This document shows positions 45,401-52,360 of a DNA stretch of 64,000 nt, piece by piece. Made by a program: the position numbers and the translations under genes. Numbering within the stretch: the stretch's first letter is position 1; every line of letters begins with the position of its first letter. The stretch is from positions 1-64,000 of the forward strand of contig CALRPY020000019.1 in the NCBI GenBank assembly GCA_943370145.1, in the 5' to 3' direction. The DNA is from Ga0077536 sp943370145. GTDB taxonomy: Bacteria; Pseudomonadota; Gammaproteobacteria; Ga0077536. Below the pieces are notes generated by a model. That model did no database searches. It saw nothing but the letters and a program-made list of their open reading frames with translations, and was not told the DNA's origin.

Positions 45401-45812
45401 CCTGCAGGTGCGGGTGCGCGGGCTCGTCGATGGCCGCCACGTCGTGACCTGCAACGGCCACGCCCTGCCGCTGCATGCGACCGGCACCAACGGCGAATAC
45501 GTCGCCGGCGTGCGCTACCGCGCGTGGCAGCCACCGAGCTGCCTGCAGCCGACCATCGGCGTGCACGCGCCGCTGACCTTTGATCTCGTCGACACCTGGC
45601 AACACCGCTCGCTCGGCGGCTGCCAGTACCACGTCGCGCATCCCGGCGGGCGGAATTACGACAGTTTCCCGGTCAACGCCTTCGCCGCCGAATCGCGCCG
45701 ACTCGCCCGCTTCTTCCGCTTCGGACACACGCCGGGCGAGCTGCGCGTGGCGCCAGCGCCCCGCTCAGCGCACTTCCCCTTCACGCTGGACTTGCGCCGC
45801 ACCGAGGGCTAA
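42471..45812 (+). CDS. Transglutaminase-like protein fused to DUF2126
   Basis: This 1113-residue protein begins with a bacterial transglutaminase N-terminal and core domain (about 1-290) with catalytic Cys180 (GAGSCRDSSW), His229 (DLHAWCEVY) and Asp245 (GLDPTSG). The large DUF2126 follows (about 300-1100), recognised by LTQGGEPTFVSVDD, YGQGKWYPGEQLPRW, VIEVNVQPVESW and HTGTGGGNHFVLGG. DUF2126 resembles amidoligase/glutamine-synthetase folds and is known to travel with ATP-grasp, alpha-E and Anbu genes. A role in making or cleaving a peptide-like isopeptide tag is proposed for such clusters but is not proven. The GTG start is the only one with the full domain. Confidence 0.9.
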   Translation: MSIHIALNHVTHYRYDRLINLGPQILRLRPAPHCRTRVLSYSLRVTPGEHFINWQQDPQANYLARMVFPARTREFRIEVDVVAEMAVVNPFDFFLEPHAERFPFAYAPESAHELAPFRLVEPATPLLAAYLASIPRERHATMDFLVGLNQRLQRETRYLIRLEPGVQTPEETLRTGAGSCRDSSWLLVNILRHLGFAARFVSGYLVQLVPDVKPLDGPAGPPADFTDLHAWCEVYLPGAGWIGLDPTSGLLAGEGHLPLAASPDPQSAAPVTGSIDECEVEFSHEMKVTRIREAPRVTKPYTEPQWSALLQLGQQVEADLLRHDVRLTQGGEPTFVSVDDHDGAEWNTDALGPTKQPLARELLARLRAHYAPLGLTHYGQGKWYPGEQLPRWSLNLYWRRDGEPLWRDQALLAGDGDDLGATPLQGERFLHALAARLDVGLDHVFPAFEDAWYYLWRERRLPSNVDPLASNLADPIERARLRRLFADGLQREAGHVLPLRHDGGRWHSGRWFLRDERCYLVPGDSPLGLRLPLDSLPWAREEDLPLDLPPDPAAPRGELPAYLSLRTRHVAPVEPRRQAAGRSDGTAAAERAPRAQESAAWITRTALCAEPRGGALHLFMPPLARLEDYLELISAIEETAVALGTPVVIEGYEPPRDPRLQHLRVTPDPGVIEVNVQPVESWSALVEQTEFLYDAAHQTRLSSEKFMLDGRHTGTGGGNHFVLGGATVNDSPFLRRPDLLASMLAYWHNHPALSYLFSGMFIGPTSQAPRIDEGRHESVYEMEIALRELRRQQETQHEVGGGQVTPWLVDRIFRNLLVDITGNTHRAEFCIDKMYSPDSATGRLGLLELRAFEMPPHPRMSLAQQLLMRALVARFWQHPYRPLRLQRWSTELHDRFMLPHFVWDDFRDVLAELADFGYALDPAWFAPHLEFRFPRLGDFAARNVEVELRAALEPWHVLGEENAAGGTARYVDSSLERLQVRVRGLVDGRHVVTCNGHALPLHATGTNGEYVAGVRYRAWQPPSCLQPTIGVHAPLTFDLVDTWQHRSLGGCQYHVAHPGGRNYDSFPVNAFAAESRRLARFFRFGHTPGELRVAPAPRSAHFPFTLDLRRTEG

Positions 45813-45838
45813 CGTCGGGCGCCAGCCGCCGGTCCAGC

Positions 45839-48295
45839 ATGCTCACCAACCTCATCACCGATTATCCGCCCGACGCGGGGCGCTACGACGAGCTGTTCGC
45901 GGCGCCGTCGACGCCGCGCGCGCACTGGCGCCGCATGTTCGAGGAACTCGCCAATGCGTCGCCGGCGGGTCTCGCGTCGCGGCTCGGCCTCGTCGAGCGC
46001 GACGTGCGCGACAGCGGTGTCACCTACAACGTCTATGCGGATCCCCAGGGCCAGGATCGGCCGTGGGATCTCGACGTGCTACCCCTGATCCTGCCCGCCG
46101 ACGAGTGGACGAGCATCGCTGCCGGCGTCGCGCAGCGCGCGCGGCTGCTGAATGCGATTCTCGCCGATGTCTACGGCGACGCCTCGCTGCTGGCGTCCGG
46201 CCTGCTCCCGCCGCGGCTCGTACTCGGCCACAGCGGTTACCTGCGTCCGGCCCGCGGCAGCACGCCACCCGGCGGCATGTTCCTGCACAGCTACGCGACG
46301 GACCTCGCGCGCGCGCCCGACGGCCGCTGGTGGGTGCTTGGCGACCGCACGCAGGCGCCATCGGGCGCCGGCTATGCCCTCGAGAACCGGCTGCTGGTCG
46401 CCCGCCTGTTCCCGGAGTCCTTTCGCGAGCTGGGTGTCGCCCGCCTGTCTGGCCACTTCAGCGCGCTGCGGGATTCACTGCTGCACTTCGCGCCGGCGGG
46501 CGATGGACCACCGCTGGTGGTCGTGCTGACGCCGGGCCCGTACAACGAAACCTATTTCGAGCACAGCTTCCTCGCGCGCTATCTCGGCTTCCCGCTCGTC
46601 GAGGGCAACGACCTGCTGGTGCGCGACGGCCGCGTGTGGCTGAAGACCCTCGAGGGCTTGCAGCGCGTGCACGCGATCCTGCGCCGCCAGGACGACGCCT
46701 ACTGCGATCCGCTGGAACTGCGCGCGGACTCCGCGCTCGGCGTCGCCGGACTTACCGACTGCGCGCGTCGCGGTACGGTCTTCATCTCGAACGCACTGGG
46801 TTCCGGCGTGCTCGAGTCCGGTGCGCTGCTGGGCTTCCTGCCCGATCTGTGCCAGCACCTGCTCGGCGAGCCGCTGCGGCTGCCGTCCGTCGCGACCTGG
46901 TGGTGCGGCGAACCGGCCGCGCTCGAAGACGCGCTCGCCCGGGCCGAGCAGCTCGTGTTCAAGCCGGCCGATCCCGGCCTCCACTTCGATCCCGTGTTCG
47001 GGCCCAGCCAGTCGCCGGACGGCCTCGCGAAACTGCGCGCCGAGGTGCGTGCCGCGCCGGACCGCTACGTCGCGCAGGAGATGGTCAAGGTCTCGCGCGC
47101 ACCGACGCTGGCGCCGCACCAGCCGGCACTGCTGGGCATGCGGGGCATCGGGCTGCGCGTGTTCACGATTGCGACCGCGACGGGCTACCGCGTGATGCCG
47201 GGCGGCCTGACCCGCGTCGCCACCGAGCGCGAGCCGATGGTCGTGTCGATGCAGCGGGGCGGTGGTTCCAAGGACACCTGGGTCCTGGGTGCCACCAGCA
47301 ACCTCCCCCATGACGCGCCGCTCGCGGCGCCGGGCGCCCTCGCGCCGGGCATCGCGCGGCGCACTGTGATCACGCCATCGCGCACCGTCGAGAACCTGTT
47401 CTGGTTCGGACGTTACGCGGAACGCTGCGACGACCTCGCGCGCCTGCTGCGCGTCGCGCTCAACGCCGGCCTCGTGGAAGCCAACCCGAATGCCCTGCCC
47501 TTCGTCGAGCTCGGCGCGCGCGCGGGCCTGTCGGTGCGCAGCAGCTCCCCGGCCCAGGACTGGTGCGCGGCGGCGACCCTGGACACCACGCATGGACTCC
47601 CGGCGAACCTGCGCCAGCTCGCACGGGTGGCCTACTCGCTGCGCGAGCGGATCTCGCTGGATCACTGGCGCGCACTCCATCGCCTGACCCAGGACACCGC
47701 GCTCGGCAAGCGCGCGAGCGTCGCCGAGGCGCTGGCCTGGCTCGATCGCGCCATCCAGTCGCTGATGACGCTGTCCGGGTTCGTGCTCGACGGCATGACG
47801 CGCGACCTGGCATGGCGCTTCATGTCGCTGGGGCGACGCCTGGAACGCCTGTCGTTCAGCTGCTCGGCGCTCGAGGTCGCGCTGCAGTCCCAGGCCGACC
47901 ACAACCTCGCCTGGCTGCTCGAACTGGCGGACTCGATCGTGACCTACCGCGGGCGCCAGATGGGCCGCATGGAGTGGCCCTCGGTGCTGAGCCTGCTGGT
48001 CTTCGATGAGGCGAATCCGCGTTCGCTGATGTTCCAGGTCTCGGGAATCAACGGTTACCTGCAGAAGCTCGAGGCCGCGCTCGGCCCGTGCAGTGCGGGC
48101 CGTACCGGGCCGCTGATCGCCGGCCTGCACGATCTGAAGCTGCAGGCGGGACCGGCGCCGGAGGAGCAGTGGCGTGCGCCCATGATCGCCGTGGTGCAGG
48201 CGCTGCGCGCCGCGGCCCACGCACTGAGCGACGATCTGGGCGAACGCTTCTTCGCCCACGCGGACCGCGAGTCCCATTCGGCGCTGTCGATCTGA
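45839..48295 (+). CDS. Circularly permuted ATP-grasp fused to an alpha-E domain
   Basis: This 818-residue protein joins a type 2 circularly permuted ATP-grasp (about 1-500; TYNVYADPQGQDRPWDLD, FKPADPGLHFDPVFG, GGLTRVATEREPMVVSMQRG, GGSKDTWVLG) to a C-terminal all-helical alpha-E domain (about 515-810; SRTVENLFWFGRYAERCDDLA). The same two domains occur as separate genes on the facing strand at 51423-53803. The pair is expected to form peptide-like bonds with ATP. It lies 26 bp after the DUF2126 gene. Confidence 0.9.
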   Translation: MLTNLITDYPPDAGRYDELFAAPSTPRAHWRRMFEELANASPAGLASRLGLVERDVRDSGVTYNVYADPQGQDRPWDLDVLPLILPADEWTSIAAGVAQRARLLNAILADVYGDASLLASGLLPPRLVLGHSGYLRPARGSTPPGGMFLHSYATDLARAPDGRWWVLGDRTQAPSGAGYALENRLLVARLFPESFRELGVARLSGHFSALRDSLLHFAPAGDGPPLVVVLTPGPYNETYFEHSFLARYLGFPLVEGNDLLVRDGRVWLKTLEGLQRVHAILRRQDDAYCDPLELRADSALGVAGLTDCARRGTVFISNALGSGVLESGALLGFLPDLCQHLLGEPLRLPSVATWWCGEPAALEDALARAEQLVFKPADPGLHFDPVFGPSQSPDGLAKLRAEVRAAPDRYVAQEMVKVSRAPTLAPHQPALLGMRGIGLRVFTIATATGYRVMPGGLTRVATEREPMVVSMQRGGGSKDTWVLGATSNLPHDAPLAAPGALAPGIARRTVITPSRTVENLFWFGRYAERCDDLARLLRVALNAGLVEANPNALPFVELGARAGLSVRSSSPAQDWCAAATLDTTHGLPANLRQLARVAYSLRERISLDHWRALHRLTQDTALGKRASVAEALAWLDRAIQSLMTLSGFVLDGMTRDLAWRFMSLGRRLERLSFSCSALEVALQSQADHNLAWLLELADSIVTYRGRQMGRMEWPSVLSLLVFDEANPRSLMFQVSGINGYLQKLEAALGPCSAGRTGPLIAGLHDLKLQAGPAPEEQWRAPMIAVVQALRAAAHALSDDLGERFFAHADRESHSALSI

Positions 48296-48302
48296 GGCAG
48301 GC

Positions 48303-49148
48303 ATGGGCATCCGCTATCGCGTTCGCCACTCGACGCATTACGACTACGCGCATCCCGCCGCGAGCGCGCGACACCTCGCCCACCTGACGCCGCGCACGAC
48401 GGACTGGCAGACGGTCGAGAGCCACGTCATCGATGTGGCGCCCTCGCCCACCGAAACGGGCGCGCCGCAGACCGATTACTTCGGCAACCCCGTGAGGCAC
48501 TGGGCGATCTCGCTGCCGCATCGCGAACTGGAAGTGCGCGCCGATTCCGTCGTCAGTATCCAGAGCCAGCTGCCCCGGTGGCTGGCGGCCCCCGCCTGGG
48601 AGCGCGCGCTGCCATCACCGGAGCCCGGGCTGGTCGAGTTCACGCTGCCCTCGCCCTACGTGCCGCTGCTGGCCGCGGCGGCCGACTACCTGCGGGAGAG
48701 CTTCACTGCCGGGCGGCCGCTGCACGAATGCCTGCACGACGTCGCGCTGCGCATGCGGCGTGATTTCGTGTTCGATCCGACGGCCACCACCATCGCCACG
48801 CCGATTGCGGACGTGCTCCGCCGCCGGCGCGGCGTCTGCCAGGATTTCGCGCACTGCCTGCTGAGCGGCCTCAGGGCGCTCGGTTTCGCCGCCCGCTACA
48901 TGAGCGGCTACGTGCTCGATGAAGGCAGCGGCACGCGCGGCGGCGGCGCGTCGCACGCGTGGGTCGCCGTGCACGCGCCGGATACCGGCTGGATCGGCTG
49001 CGATCCGACCAACGGCAAGTTCGCCGACGTCGAATTCGTGACCCTGGGCTGGGGCCGGGACTTCGGCGACGTGACCCCGCTGCGCGGCGTCGTGCTGGGC
49101 CACGGCGAGCAGCGGCTGAGCGTCGGCGTCGAATTCCATCGACTCTGA
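48303..49148 (+). CDS. Transglutaminase-like cysteine protease/amidase
   Basis: This 281-residue protein has the bacterial transglutaminase N-terminal domain (about 1-100) and a papain-like core with Cys179 (RRGVCQDFAH), His218 (GASHAWVAV) and Asp234 (GCDPTNG). By family it cleaves amide or isopeptide bonds. It follows the ATP-grasp/alpha-E fusion by 7 bp, the standard order in Anbu-type clusters. Confidence 0.9.
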   Translation: MGIRYRVRHSTHYDYAHPAASARHLAHLTPRTTDWQTVESHVIDVAPSPTETGAPQTDYFGNPVRHWAISLPHRELEVRADSVVSIQSQLPRWLAAPAWERALPSPEPGLVEFTLPSPYVPLLAAAADYLRESFTAGRPLHECLHDVALRMRRDFVFDPTATTIATPIADVLRRRRGVCQDFAHCLLSGLRALGFAARYMSGYVLDEGSGTRGGGASHAWVAVHAPDTGWIGCDPTNGKFADVEFVTLGWGRDFGDVTPLRGVVLGHGEQRLSVGVEFHRL

Positions 49149-49273
49149 CACTGCGCGGGAATCTCCTGCCCCGGCGCGCTTGACGCGACCCCGGTCCATT
49201 GCGATAAAGCCGTTCCGCACCGTGCGCCCGCTTTTGCGAGCGCCGGCCCAACCCCTGATCAGGAGAGTCCCCC

Positions 49274-50140
49274 ATGTCTGAGTCGGTGTTCAAACTCGGC
49301 GTACTCAAGCTCGGCTGCATCGGCGCCGCACCCCTGCTGGATCTGCTGCTCGACGAGCGCGCGGATCGCGAGGACCTCGAAGTCAGGGCCTTCACCTGCG
49401 GGTCCAAGCTCGATCCGGCATCCTGCGCCGAGCCGACCGCCGCACTGCTGGCCTGGCAGCCGCAACTCGTGGTGCTGGTGAGCCCGAATGCCGCGCTGCC
49501 GGGCCCCGGCAATGCGCGCAAGGCCATCGCCGCCGCCGGCCTGCCGGTCATCACGCTGTCCGATGGCCCGTCGAAGAAGGCCTTCTTCAAGAAGAACGAG
49601 GAAGGCAAGCAGGTGATGCAGATACCCGAGCACCAGGGCTTCATGATCTTCCCGGCGGACTCGATGATCGGCGCGCGCCGCGAATTCCTCGACCCGACCG
49701 AGATGAGCCTGTTCAATTCGGACGTCATCCGCGTGCTCGCCGCGACCGGCGTGCTGCGCCTCGTCCAGCATCACCTCGACAGCGTGATCGCGGACCTGCG
49801 CGAGGGCCGCGCGCCGCAGTTCCCCACCCTCACCGTGACGCCGGACAAGGCCGTCGCCGCGGGCGGCTTCGGCAACCCGTACGCGGCGTCCAAGGCCTAT
49901 GCGGCGCTGTCGATTGCCGAGGCGGTCTCCGGCGTCACTGCGGACGGCTGCTTCAAGGAGCAGGACCCGGCGCGTTACGTGCGCATGGTCGCCGCCGGCC
50001 ACGAGATGATGCGGGCCGCGGCGCGTCTCGCCGACGAGGCGCGCGAACTCGAGAAGGGTGGCGATACGCTGTTGCGCACCCCCCATTCGGCGAGCGGCTC
50101 GGTCCTGCGCAAGACGGCGCTCGACGCGAAGCCGGTCTGA
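49274..50140 (+). CDS. mtd: F420-dependent methylenetetrahydromethanopterin dehydrogenase (Mtd)
   Basis: This 288-residue protein matches archaeal Mtd (EC 1.5.98.1) across its length, from memory of the family: LLDERADRED near the N-terminus, MIGARREFLDPTEM, NSDVIRVLAATGVLRLVQ, NPYAASKAYAALSIAE, DGCFKEQDPARYV and HEMMRAAARLADEAREL followed by LLRTPH. Archaeal members are 275-285 residues. It interconverts methylene- and methenyl-tetrahydromethanopterin with coenzyme F420. No other methanopterin or F420 gene is in the window. It has a strong ribosome-binding site (AGGAGA, 7 nt) and its stop is 5 bp before the Anbu start, so the two are co-transcribed. Base composition looks like its neighbours, so the gene is not a recent arrival. 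A divergent paralog using another deazaflavin or pterin is the main alternative. Confidence 0.88.
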   Translation: MSESVFKLGVLKLGCIGAAPLLDLLLDERADREDLEVRAFTCGSKLDPASCAEPTAALLAWQPQLVVLVSPNAALPGPGNARKAIAAAGLPVITLSDGPSKKAFFKKNEEGKQVMQIPEHQGFMIFPADSMIGARREFLDPTEMSLFNSDVIRVLAATGVLRLVQHHLDSVIADLREGRAPQFPTLTVTPDKAVAAGGFGNPYAASKAYAALSIAEAVSGVTADGCFKEQDPARYVRMVAAGHEMMRAAARLADEARELEKGGDTLLRTPHSASGSVLRKTALDAKPV

Positions 50141-50145
50141 CGGAA

Positions 50146-50874
50146 ATGACCTATTGCATCGGCATCGCCCTCGACAAGGGCCTGGTGTTCTGTTCCGACT
50201 CGCGCACCAACGCGGGAATCGACCAGGTCAGCACCTACAGCAAGATGCACGTGTTCGGTATCGATGGCGAACGGCAGTTCATGTTGCTGTCGGCCGGCAA
50301 CCTCGCCACCACGCAGGCGGTCGTGCACCAGCTCAGGCACGACATCCGCACGCCTGGCGAGCGCAGCCTGATGACAATCGAGGGGCTGGCCGAGGCCGCC
50401 GACTATGTCGGCGAGATCAGCCTGAAGCGACAGGCGCGCTATCTCGAAAGCGGCCAGCCGACTTTCGATCCGAAGGTGACGTTCATCTTCGGCGGCCAGA
50501 TCAGGGGCGAGGCGCCGGGCATATTCCTGATCTACCCCGAGGGCAACTACATCACGACCTCGCGCGATCATCCCTTCCTGCAGATCGGCGAGAGCAAGTA
50601 CGGCAAGCCCATCCTCGACCGCGTGATCACGCCGTCGACGAGCATCGAAGACGCCGCGAAGTGCGCGATCGTGTCGATGGATTCGACCGTTCGCAGCAAC
50701 CTCTCGGTGGGGCCACCCATCGAACTGCGCGTCTACGAGACCGACACCTTCCTGGCGGGTCGCTACCTCAAGTTCGACGAGGACGCGCCCTATCTGAGGC
50801 AGATGTCGAGGAGCTGGAACCAGAAGGTCGTGGAAGCCTTCGCGGCGCTGCCGGACATCAACTGGGGCGGGTGA
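50146..50874 (+). CDS. anbu: Anbu proteasome-type peptidase
   Basis: This 242-residue Ntn-hydrolase begins MTYCIGIALDKGLVFCSDSR, so removal of Met exposes the Thr nucleophile without a propeptide. Asp18 and Lys33 (YSKMHVFG) complete the proteasome-type site, and VTFIFGGQI and EGNYITTSRDHPFLQIGE are Anbu landmarks. Anbu forms open-ring or helical assemblies in the cytoplasm and its genes typically lie with ATP-grasp, alpha-E and transglutaminase genes, as here. It probably removes or recycles the product of those enzymes; substrates are not known. The start is fixed by the required N-terminal Thr. Confidence 0.93.
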   Translation: MTYCIGIALDKGLVFCSDSRTNAGIDQVSTYSKMHVFGIDGERQFMLLSAGNLATTQAVVHQLRHDIRTPGERSLMTIEGLAEAADYVGEISLKRQARYLESGQPTFDPKVTFIFGGQIRGEAPGIFLIYPEGNYITTSRDHPFLQIGESKYGKPILDRVITPSTSIEDAAKCAIVSMDSTVRSNLSVGPPIELRVYETDTFLAGRYLKFDEDAPYLRQMSRSWNQKVVEAFAALPDINWGG

Positions 50875-50927
50875 GGCCTGGCGGCGCGGACTCTCGCCTC
50901 CCACGCAGATTCACCTCTCCCGCGCGC

Positions 50928-50988
50928 GCTGTCTCTTGGTCACATTTGGACGCGGGTACCGGGGTGCAGACCTTGATGGGCCATCGAG
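50928..50988 (+). repeat. 61-bp direct repeat, copy 1
   Basis: Matches 51119-51179 with three mismatches. The first 29 bp (from TCTCTTGGTC) recur in inverted orientation at 51316-51344. Confidence 0.9.
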
Positions 50989-51039
50989 CAACTTTGTCCC
51001 GCGCTGCGTTCAGACGGCCTCTGCAGGGTCCTGAGCCGA

Positions 51040-51074
51040 GAAAAGGTGTCAGATTTCAAATCTGACACCTTTTC
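51040..51074. repeat. Perfect 35-bp palindrome (REP-like hairpin)
   Basis: Arms of 17 bp (51040-51056 and 51058-51074) around a single C. The left arm begins GAAAAGG and the right ends CCTTTTC, so transcripts from either side would carry a stem flanked by A or U tracts. It could terminate both convergent operons, or be a REP-type element; no RAYT transposase is nearby. Confidence 0.85.
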
Positions 51075-51118
51075 TTTCTGAGGCACGCGGGCGCCGGTCT
51101 TCGCCGCTCCCGTCGCGG

Positions 51119-51200
51119 GCTGTCTCTTGGTCACATTCGGACGCGGGTACCGGAGTGCAGACCTTGATGGGCCACCGAGAACACCGAGAACACCGAGAGG
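51119..51200 (+). repeat. 61-bp direct repeat copy 2, extended into an inverted-repeat arm
   Basis: 51119-51179 repeats copy 1. Bases 51169-51200 (GAGAACACC-type units) pair with the inverted arm at 51267-51298. Confidence 0.88.
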
Positions 51201-51266
51201 ATCGGGTGGGGAGGTGCCGCCCGGCCGGCATTGCCACGGCAGAGGCGCATTCCGCAATTCACCGTT

Positions 51267-51344
51267 CTTCTCCGTGTTCTCGGTGTTCTCTGTGGCCCAA
51301 CAGCACGTGGACGCAGGTACCCGCGTCCAAATGTGACCAAGAGA
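51267..51344 (-). repeat. Inverted arm matching the 51119-51200 repeat
   Basis: 51267-51298 is a near-exact reverse complement of 51169-51200, and 51316-51344 of the start of the 61-bp unit. The arms flank a 66-bp core, giving a miniature-element-like layout without visible target duplication. Confidence 0.8.
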
Positions 51345-51422
51345 ATGCCCGGGGCGGGAGAGGCGAAGCTTTACTGCTCCCGCGCGCTGAAATGGTCGGC
51401 GACGTGGCCGTAGGGGCCGACG

Positions 51423-52355
51423 TCAGTCGTCGGCTGCGAACCAGGTGGCCACGAGCTGCGCGTGCAGGGCGCCGAGTTCCACCTGCAGTTCGTCGAGGAA
51501 CTCGTGCAGGCCAGCGGCCAGCAGCGCGTCGGGATTCGCGCGCGCGAGCTTCTGCAACAGGCGGCGATTGCCCTGCAGCGGCGTGCGGTTGCGCGGCAGC
51601 TGGCCCAGGGCGTGCTCCAGCGCGTCGACGCAGTAGGCAATCGAATGCGGGAAGGCATTGTCGTGCAGCAGGAAGCGCACGACGTCCGGGCCGTTGACCC
51701 GCTCCCGCACCTGCTGCCGATACATCTGGTAGGCGCTCAGCGACAGCAGCACGTTCATCCACAGGATGTTCTCGTAGGCCGCAAGCTCGGTGCCGACCCT
51801 CCGCAGCACCGATGCCGCGCCGACATCGACGATGCGCGAGGTCATGTCCATGCGCTCGAGCAGCGTGCCCAGCATGAGGAACTGGAACGGTTCGCGATGG
51901 CTCATCGTGTTCTGCAGCATGCCGGCGAACTGCTGGCTCTTCAGCACGACCTGGTCTAGATAGACCTGGCGGCTCTTGCGGGCCGTGGCGGATTCCGCCG
52001 CCTCCTGCGCCGACCAGAACAGGTCGTTGATCAGCTCCCAGGACTCGGAGGGCAGCACCTCGCGGACCGTGCGCGCGTTCTCCCGCGCCGCGCGCAGCGA
52101 GGACACCAGCGAGCTGCTGTTCACCTCCTCCCCAACCACCCAGCGGATGACGTTGCGCTCGGACACGCTGCTGTAGCGGGAGCGGAAGTCCGCGCCCGCG
52201 GCGAGGATGTCGAGCAGCGCCTCCCAGATGACATCGGCCGAGCTCGGCATGTCGAGCATCAGGTTGTTGTTGACCGCGATGAGGCGCGCCGTGTTCTCGG
52301 CGCGTTCGACGTAGCGGCCCAGCCAGTAAAGACGTTCTGCGACCCGTGACAACAT
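51423..52355 (-). CDS. Alpha-E domain protein
   Basis: This 310-residue, almost all-helical protein starts MLSRVAERLYWLGRYVERAE, the defining alpha-E motif, and carries SYQMYRQQVRERVNGPDVV and FPHSIAYCVDALEHAL. It has no catalytic motif; alpha-E proteins are thought to assist the neighbouring ATP-grasp enzyme. It is 5 bp after the ATP-grasp gene and duplicates the domain fused at the end of the 45839-48295 gene. Confidence 0.92.
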   Translation of the reverse strand: MLSRVAERLYWLGRYVERAENTARLIAVNNNLMLDMPSSADVIWEALLDILAAGADFRSRYSSVSERNVIRWVVGEEVNSSSLVSSLRAARENARTVREVLPSESWELINDLFWSAQEAAESATARKSRQVYLDQVVLKSQQFAGMLQNTMSHREPFQFLMLGTLLERMDMTSRIVDVGAASVLRRVGTELAAYENILWMNVLLSLSAYQMYRQQVRERVNGPDVVRFLLHDNAFPHSIAYCVDALEHALGQLPRNRTPLQGNRRLLQKLARANPDALLAAGLHEFLDELQVELGALHAQLVATWFAADD

Positions 52356-52360
52356 GAATT

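Larger units (their letters stand above)
50875..51422. other. Repeat-rich convergent intergenic region in the Anbu island
   Basis: About 550 bp without a gene between the convergent Anbu and alpha-E genes. It is made largely of repeats (listed separately): two direct copies of a 61-bp unit, an inverted partial copy, a 32-bp inverted pair and a 35-bp perfect palindrome. Small frames across it only translate the repeats. Confidence 0.7.
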
